The notes under the pieces: model-generated
The model's input: the letters and a program-made list of their open reading frames with translations, nothing else
What the model was told of the DNA's origin: nothing
Databases searched by the model: none
Position numbers and translations under genes: made by a program
Part shown: piece after piece, positions 59,120 through 64,000 of the stretch
Position numbering within the stretch: position 1 is the first letter of the stretch
Layout: every line of letters begins with the position of its first letter
DNA from: CAZWVA01 sp964636885
GTDB lineage: Bacteria > Desulfobacterota_D > UBA1144 > Nemesobacterales > CSP1-2
NCBI GenBank assembly: GCA_964636885.1
Contig: CAZWVA010000004.1
Location: forward strand, 1 to 64,000
Length of the DNA stretch: 64,000 nt
Reading direction: 5' to 3'

Positions 59120-60625
59120 ATGAGGCAGATAGGACTTAGGGCCGAAATACTCTTCAATATCCTCTTTCTTACAGCCGTTGCGATGTTTCTCGTTGGCATT
59201 ATGGCCTTCAAGGTCACCGAGAGATTCGCGCTTCAGGGGAGGATAGACGGAATAAAGTCCATAATCTCGGTCTTTGTGTCCCTATACGCCAAAGACAGCG
59301 ATATGGAAAGGGGCATTTCCTTCCTAAAGGACGCCCTAGGACCAGGCGCCTGGGGGGTAATTGCAGACACTCAAAGAAGGGTCGTTTTTTATACAGGCCC
59401 GGATCGGGCTGAAAAGAGTACTACCGATCCTCTCATCATTGAGGTCATGAAAAGCGGAAGAACCGTGGTTGACGTTGATGGGATCAATATACCCCCTTTT
59501 GCGTTCTATAAGGGGTTCAAGGTAGCCTCACCGATACGGAGAGGGACGTTACGCGATGGGGTTATCCTAATCTACCAGCCCCTTTCATCACTCGAGGAGA
59601 ACATGGCCTTGGGCAGAAGGCTGCTCGCTATATCCATTATACTGGATCTCGTCGTAATAGCCTTCTTCGGATTCTACATACTATCAAGAAGGGTTGTAAG
59701 GCCCGTTCAAAGGCTCATAAGAACAACCGAGGAGATAGCAAGAGGCAGGTTTCCAGACGAAATGGACGTGGGAGGGGTGAAGGAGATAAACCAGTTGTAT
59801 CTTGCCCTAAAGGAGATGTACGATGAGATCGAGGGGAACAAGAGAAGGCTTAAAGAAAACATAGAGGCCCTTCAGGAATCAAACCGAGCGCTTCTTAGAA
59901 CACAGAAGGAACTCATCACCTCTGAGAAGCTCGCATCCCTTGGAAGGCTCGCTGCAGGTGTTGCTCACGAGATAGGAAACCCCCTCAGTGCGATTCGAGG
60001 CTACGTTGAGGTACTGAAAAGGGGCCATATGTTTAATGACGAGAAAAGGATAGAACTCCTCACAAACATCCAAAGGGAGGTAGACCGGATAGACAGGATC
60101 ATACGCACGCTTCTTGACTATTCACGTCCAAGGGATTTTGAGTTGAGAAGGATAGACGCAAACGATGCTATAAGACGAGCCGTCGAGATAGTAAGGGCTC
60201 AGGGAATACTAAAAAAAGTCGATCTTAAGCTGGAGCTTTCCGAGGGACTCACACCTGTTGAGGCCGACCTCCATCAGCTCTCCCAGGTTATCATAAACCT
60301 GATTCTAAACGCCAAAGACGCCGTTTCCGAGGGTGGAGTGATTATGGTATCCTCCTCCCATGCCCAAAATGGTGGAATCGAAATCGCCGTAAGTGACAAC
60401 GGCATCGGCATCCCGAAAGAGGCGATGAATAGGATATTCGATCCCTTCTTTACCACGAAGGAGCCTGGGAAGGGAACGGGGCTCGGTCTCTCGGTTTCCC
60501 AGAGGATAATACGGAATTTTAATGGCGGTATCTCAGTTGAAAGCGAACCCGGAAGGGGCTCGACTTTTAAGATAACATTTCCAGGAACCATGGAGCACAG
60601 GAATGAGCAGGGTTCTAGTGGTTGA
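59120..60625 (+). CDS. sensor histidine kinase, NtrB/AtoS type
   Basis: 501 residues. TM1 at about 12-33, an extracytoplasmic sensing segment (about 35-165), TM2 at about 170-190, a HAMP (about 190-245) and a coiled coil to the HisKA/H-box GVAHEIGNPLSAIRGYVEVL. The HATPase has NLILNAKDA, DNGIGIPKEA and GTGLGLSVSQ. Its stop overlaps the next response regulator by 23 bases, so the two are a two-component pair. The signal is unknown. A prepilin peptidase lies upstream and a DipZ-like protein downstream. Confidence 0.92.
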   Translation: MRQIGLRAEILFNILFLTAVAMFLVGIMAFKVTERFALQGRIDGIKSIISVFVSLYAKDSDMERGISFLKDALGPGAWGVIADTQRRVVFYTGPDRAEKSTTDPLIIEVMKSGRTVVDVDGINIPPFAFYKGFKVASPIRRGTLRDGVILIYQPLSSLEENMALGRRLLAISIILDLVVIAFFGFYILSRRVVRPVQRLIRTTEEIARGRFPDEMDVGGVKEINQLYLALKEMYDEIEGNKRRLKENIEALQESNRALLRTQKELITSEKLASLGRLAAGVAHEIGNPLSAIRGYVEVLKRGHMFNDEKRIELLTNIQREVDRIDRIIRTLLDYSRPRDFELRRIDANDAIRRAVEIVRAQGILKKVDLKLELSEGLTPVEADLHQLSQVIINLILNAKDAVSEGGVIMVSSSHAQNGGIEIAVSDNGIGIPKEAMNRIFDPFFTTKEPGKGTGLGLSVSQRIIRNFNGGISVESEPGRGSTFKITFPGTMEHRNEQGSSG

Positions 60626-61967
60626 CGACGAAGAGGGTTTGAGGGAATCCCTCTCTCTTATCTTGGAGATGGAAGGATACAAGGTGGAGTGTGCGGAAAG
60701 CGCATACCTGGGACTCAAGCTAATCGATGAAGGCGGGAATTACGATTTCATAATCTGCGATGTGCGGATGCCGGGGATGGATGGGATAGGTTTTCTAAGA
60801 GAGATCCAAAACCGAGACATCGGTTCAATAGTGATTATGATCTCGGCCTACGGAACTGTTGAGACCTCGATTGAAGCCATAAAGTACGGTGCCGATGACT
60901 ATATAAATAAGCCCATTAATCCCGATGAGCTCATACTAAGGATGCGCATGGCCGAAGAGAGAAGGAGGCTTAGAAGGGAAAACCTGTATCTCCGTAAGAA
61001 GCTGGGAAGCGGAAAGGGATTTGAGGAGATAGTGTTTGCAAGTGAGAAGACAAAGGAGGTCTTGGATTTCGCAAAAAGGGTTTCCGAGTATAAGACCACG
61101 GTTCTCATAACGGGAGAAAGCGGCACCGGAAAGGAACTAATAGCGCGTGCGATACATTCAAGCGGTCCGAGAAGGGACAGGGTCTTCGTGGCTATAAACT
61201 GCGCTGCCATCCCCGAATCCCTTCTCGAAAGCGAGCTCTTCGGCTATGTAAAAGGGGCGTTTAGTGGAGCAAACCACCCGAAAAGAGGACTATTCGAAGA
61301 GGCCCATGGAGGGACCCTGTTTTTGGATGAGATCGGGGAGTTCCCCATACACCTTCAGACGAAACTCCTACGCATCCTCCAGGACGAAGAGATAAGACGC
61401 CTCGGAGACACGAAAACGGTAAAGGTGGATGTGAGGATAATTGCTGCAACGTCTCGTGATCTCAGCCGAGACGTGAAGCGCGGCAGTTTTAGAGAGGACC
61501 TCTTTTATCGTTTAAATATCCTTCATATACACATCCCGCCTCTTAGGGAAAGGAAAGACGATATACCCTGTCTGGTTGAGTATTTTATAGGAAAATACAA
61601 CGAAAAACTAAACCGCTCCATTAAGGGTGTAAGCCCTAAGGTGATGTCTGAGCTTCTCGATTATCCATGGTACGGCAATGTAAGGGAGCTTGAGAACGTG
61701 ATAGAAAGGGCGATTATTCTAAGCGATTCCGATCTGATAACCAGGGTCGATCTGGGAATTAGGGAGAATGCCACCAGGGAAACCACCCCTTCCGACTCCC
61801 TCTCTCTTGAAGAGGCCTGGGCAAGACTCGAAAAGGCGTATATAGAAAAAGCGCTTTCCCAGACGGGTGGAAACCGCACACAGGCCGCAAGGCTTCTCGG
61901 TCTAAGCCGCCGCTCCTTGCTCTATAAGCTCAAGCGGTATGGATACCAGGGGTCGAAAGAGGAATAG
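60603..61967 (+). CDS. sigma54-dependent response regulator, NtrC family
   Basis: 454 residues. Receiver (Asp in IICDVRMPGMDG), an AAA+ central domain (Walker A GESGTGKE, Walker B GTLFLDEIGEF) and a C-terminal Fis-type helix-turn-helix in GGNRTQAARLLGLSRRSLLY. The sigma54-contact loop reads GAFSGA where GAFTGA is the norm; the Ser variant is known in some active proteins. It is paired with the kinase just upstream. It activates transcription from -24/-12 promoters, none of which I could identify in this window. Confidence 0.93.
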   Translation: MSRVLVVDDEEGLRESLSLILEMEGYKVECAESAYLGLKLIDEGGNYDFIICDVRMPGMDGIGFLREIQNRDIGSIVIMISAYGTVETSIEAIKYGADDYINKPINPDELILRMRMAEERRRLRRENLYLRKKLGSGKGFEEIVFASEKTKEVLDFAKRVSEYKTTVLITGESGTGKELIARAIHSSGPRRDRVFVAINCAAIPESLLESELFGYVKGAFSGANHPKRGLFEEAHGGTLFLDEIGEFPIHLQTKLLRILQDEEIRRLGDTKTVKVDVRIIAATSRDLSRDVKRGSFREDLFYRLNILHIHIPPLRERKDDIPCLVEYFIGKYNEKLNRSIKGVSPKVMSELLDYPWYGNVRELENVIERAIILSDSDLITRVDLGIRENATRETTPSDSLSLEEAWARLEKAYIEKALSQTGGNRTQAARLLGLSRRSLLYKLKRYGYQGSKEE

Positions 61968-61985
61968 GAAACACCGCTATAGGAG

Positions 61986-62987
61986 CTATACCGCACAACT
62001 CACAAAGGTAAACGCATAAGCCGCAAATCCATTGGAATTCGTAGATAGCTCCAAGAGATGGGAACCGAATTCTCTGTTTTTTATAAGGTTATACATCTTG
62101 GACTCACTTACAACGATGTGACTTCTCCCATCTGGATCAAACCTCACATCGTCTCCTGCGTCTTCCGGAGAGAGGTATTTCCCATCCTGCATCACATACA
62201 CCTTAAAACCCCTTTCTCCGTCCGGATTAATAACCAGGTTTACCTCGGAGGATGTGTACCTTAGGTAGAGATGAGCCGTATCAGCCGGATTATCCAAGAC
62301 GGGCTTCATGTATTCGGATGTGCTCAGCCACTTCCCTTCAGCGTAGATCACATCGTCCTGGGTGATCTCCGGCTTCCTATAATACTGAACCTCGTCCCTT
62401 TTCCGTTCCTCCTGGTTTCCGAGTCTCCCCCTGGTATAGCCACAATAGAGCTCTGGGCTAACCCTGTAGCAGTATATACCCGGAATGTCCGTATCCCTTA
62501 CCGGTTTCATAGGGTCTGGAAGCTCGACATCCGGGTTAATCTCCCTAAGAAGCAACTGGATCGCAAGCTCCGTCTCTATATAACTCCCCTCGCCAAAGTG
62601 TACGTAGCGTATATAACCGTTTCTATCGGCCAGGTACTTTGCAGGCCAGTAGCGATTTGCGAATGCGCGCCATATCCTATAGTCGTTATCCATGACTACC
62701 GGATATTCGATCCCGAATTCCTCAATCCCCCTCTTTACGTTTTCCTCGGTTCTTGAAAAGAAAAACTCAGGTGCATGTACACCTATAATCACAAGGCCAT
62801 TACCGTTATACCTCCTATACCATTCCTTGAGATAGGGAAGCGTCCTTATACAGTTCACGCAGGTATAGTCCCAGAAATCAACGAGAATGACCTTCCCCCT
62901 AAGCTCTCCTATGCTTATCTCCTCGGAATTGATCCACTTTCCCCCTGTTAGCTCAGGTATACGAACCCTTCCTTTTTCCACGTACAT
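61986..62987 (-). CDS. TlpA/DipZ-like thioredoxin-fold protein
   Basis: 333 residues. The redox motif is WDYTCVNCIRTLPYL (Cys43 and Cys46), as in the C-terminal part of DipZ. A C-terminal domain (about 195-333) has the jelly-roll-like DipZ tail (YAEGKWLSTSEYMKP, LYLRYTSSEVNLVI). No signal peptide or TM helix is visible from the start used here, so it may be cytoplasmic or the start may be misplaced. It could reduce or oxidise substrate thiols. It is divergent from a DUF1460-type gene across 145 bases. Confidence 0.85.
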   Translation of the reverse strand: MYVEKGRVRIPELTGGKWINSEEISIGELRGKVILVDFWDYTCVNCIRTLPYLKEWYRRYNGNGLVIIGVHAPEFFFSRTEENVKRGIEEFGIEYPVVMDNDYRIWRAFANRYWPAKYLADRNGYIRYVHFGEGSYIETELAIQLLLREINPDVELPDPMKPVRDTDIPGIYCYRVSPELYCGYTRGRLGNQEERKRDEVQYYRKPEITQDDVIYAEGKWLSTSEYMKPVLDNPADTAHLYLRYTSSEVNLVINPDGERGFKVYVMQDGKYLSPEDAGDDVRFDPDGRSHIVVSESKMYNLIKNREFGSHLLELSTNSNGFAAYAFTFVSCAV

Positions 62988-63132
62988 AACGGTCGGCTCC
63001 TTAAAAAACTTATACTGTTTATTTTAACTTGCCAAAGGAATCTTTGTCTAATTGACCGGGAATCGGGGTTTAATGTCAGGTAGAGTATTAAAATGGGTAA
63101 AACGAAAACCCTAACCGAAGGATAGAAGGGAC

Positions 63133-63945
63133 TTGAAGCGAATAAGAAGCCTGTCTCTGGTTTTAATGCTACTGGGGATGATATCTTCCCATTATAAGGC
63201 CGCTCCCGCACACGCGGAAGAGAAGGAGGTCATCGTTCTAGGCAGATGGACAGAGGACGAGCTGGATAAAACCATTCGGGAATCCTCTAAGATTAAAGAT
63301 ACGGGTGAGAGGATAAACTTCGTTTCTAGCCGGTTTCTAGATACGGAATACAGGGAGTCAACCCTAATAGGGGATGCAAACACACCCGAGGTCCTTGTCA
63401 TAAACCTAGAGGGCATGGATTGCTTTACGTATATAGACTACGTCGAGGCGATTCGGCTTTCGAGGTCATTTACCGAATTCAAGGAGAATCTAAAGAGGGT
63501 AAGATACCGATCTGCCAAAGTCACTTTTCAGAACAGGAATCACTTCTTTACCGATTGGAGGGAATTTAATAGAGAAAAAGTCGTTGACGTTACCGAATGG
63601 GTCGGTGGGGAAAAGACAAGAACGGTGCATAGGGTCCTTAATAGGAGAAAGGATGGAACCCTTTTCCTGCCCGGAATCCCTCCAAAGAAAAGAGAGATTA
63701 ATTACATTCCCTCAAACGCACTCGATGAAAACGTGATAGGACGACTTAAAACCGGAGATTACGCCGGGATATATTCCGATACGGATGGCTTGGACGTTTC
63801 TCATACCGGGATCGTTATCAAAAAAGGGAATGGGGTATACTTAAGACACGCTTCGTCAAGAGAGGAGAATAGAAGGGTAGTCGATGAGGATTTAAGGGAT
63901 TATATGAGGGATAAACCGGGTCTAATTGTACTGAGGCCTAGATGA
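63133..63945 (+). CDS. DUF1460-type secreted protein (putative N-acetylmuramoyl-L-alanine amidase-like)
   Basis: 270 residues from a TTG start with AGAAGGG upstream. A signal peptide ends near AHA-EE. The family hallmark is GMDCFTYIDYVEAI, where Cys is the presumed nucleophile, and a His in VSHTGIVI. Family members are NlpC/P60-like enzymes acting on peptidoglycan peptides in the periplasm. It ends 55 bases before the window edge; the remaining bases hold no visible feature. Confidence 0.85.
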   Translation: MKRIRSLSLVLMLLGMISSHYKAAPAHAEEKEVIVLGRWTEDELDKTIRESSKIKDTGERINFVSSRFLDTEYRESTLIGDANTPEVLVINLEGMDCFTYIDYVEAIRLSRSFTEFKENLKRVRYRSAKVTFQNRNHFFTDWREFNREKVVDVTEWVGGEKTRTVHRVLNRRKDGTLFLPGIPPKKREINYIPSNALDENVIGRLKTGDYAGIYSDTDGLDVSHTGIVIKKGNGVYLRHASSREENRRVVDEDLRDYMRDKPGLIVLRPR

Positions 63946-64000
63946 TAGGGATTTATCCTCTTTGAGACGATAAAAACCATTCGTGAGATGGAATTATATT

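Overview
The window comes from a diderm (Gram-negative) bacterium. It encodes outer-membrane assembly proteins (Omp85/TamA-like and TamB-like), several lipoproteins with clear lipoboxes, RlpA proteins, an RpoH-type sigma factor and NtrC-type regulation. The gene set resembles a deltaproteobacterial-grade (Desulfobacterota-like) lineage, but I cannot place it more precisely. Heavy use of AGG/AGA arginine and ATA isoleucine codons and Lys/Glu/Arg-rich proteins are compatible with a thermophilic relative; that is inference. Three short N runs (9155-9170, 11626-11642, 38193-38202) show a scaffolded draft assembly. Two of them interrupt single genes (gyrA and a PLP decarboxylase) and have lengths that do not fit the reading frame.

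Layout. 1-10.6 kb is mostly housekeeping: the rpoH 3' end, alaS, rlmN, a degenerate cyclase-like membrane sensor, rplU-rpmA, tRNA-Arg(CCT), a GST, a thioesterase and gyrA. 10.9-22.1 kb holds a PLP decarboxylase, TamA-like and TamB-like envelope genes separated by an 824-bp stretch with a possible small gene and hairpins, an aminotransferase, two RlpA paralogues and moaE. 22.1-24.4 kb is panBCD behind a structured leader that ends in an intrinsic terminator. 24.5-30 kb is a five-gene cluster: a LicC-like cytidylyltransferase, a CDP-alcohol phosphotransferase with a decayed nucleotidyltransferase domain, an Asp/Asn beta-hydroxylase-fold enzyme and two GT4 glycosyltransferases. It has a near-consensus promoter.

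30-37 kb is a complete branched-chain amino-acid-type ABC operon, a divergent thiolase and a thioesterase. 37-41.3 kb holds two stand-alone receivers (one a truncated hybrid kinase) and an envelope operon of two Pro/Val/His-rich secreted proteins, a TPR lipoprotein and a beta-helix lipoprotein, preceded by a pair of CRP/FNR-like palindromes. 41.6-48.5 kb is rsmD-coaD-aspC, an orphan binding protein without a signal peptide, a small beta-barrel-like protein, a cyclase-family lipoprotein and a PA2779/C39-peptidase/TPR module. 48.7-64 kb holds a hybrid kinase, pepF, a peroxiredoxin, yqeY, tenA, recF, a CDC48-type double AAA ATPase, a prepilin peptidase, an NtrB/NtrC-type pair, a DipZ-like thioredoxin-fold protein and a DUF1460-type protein.

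Themes. CoA biosynthesis is well represented (panBCD and coaD). Envelope biogenesis recurs throughout. The best candidates for undescribed biology are the 24.7-30 kb phosphodiester/glycosyl cluster, the 38.4-41.3 kb secreted-protein operon with its operator-like region, the panB leader, the hairpin-rich small locus between the TamA-like and TamB-like genes, and the split PA2779-type module. No insertion sequence, prophage, CRISPR array or rRNA gene was seen.
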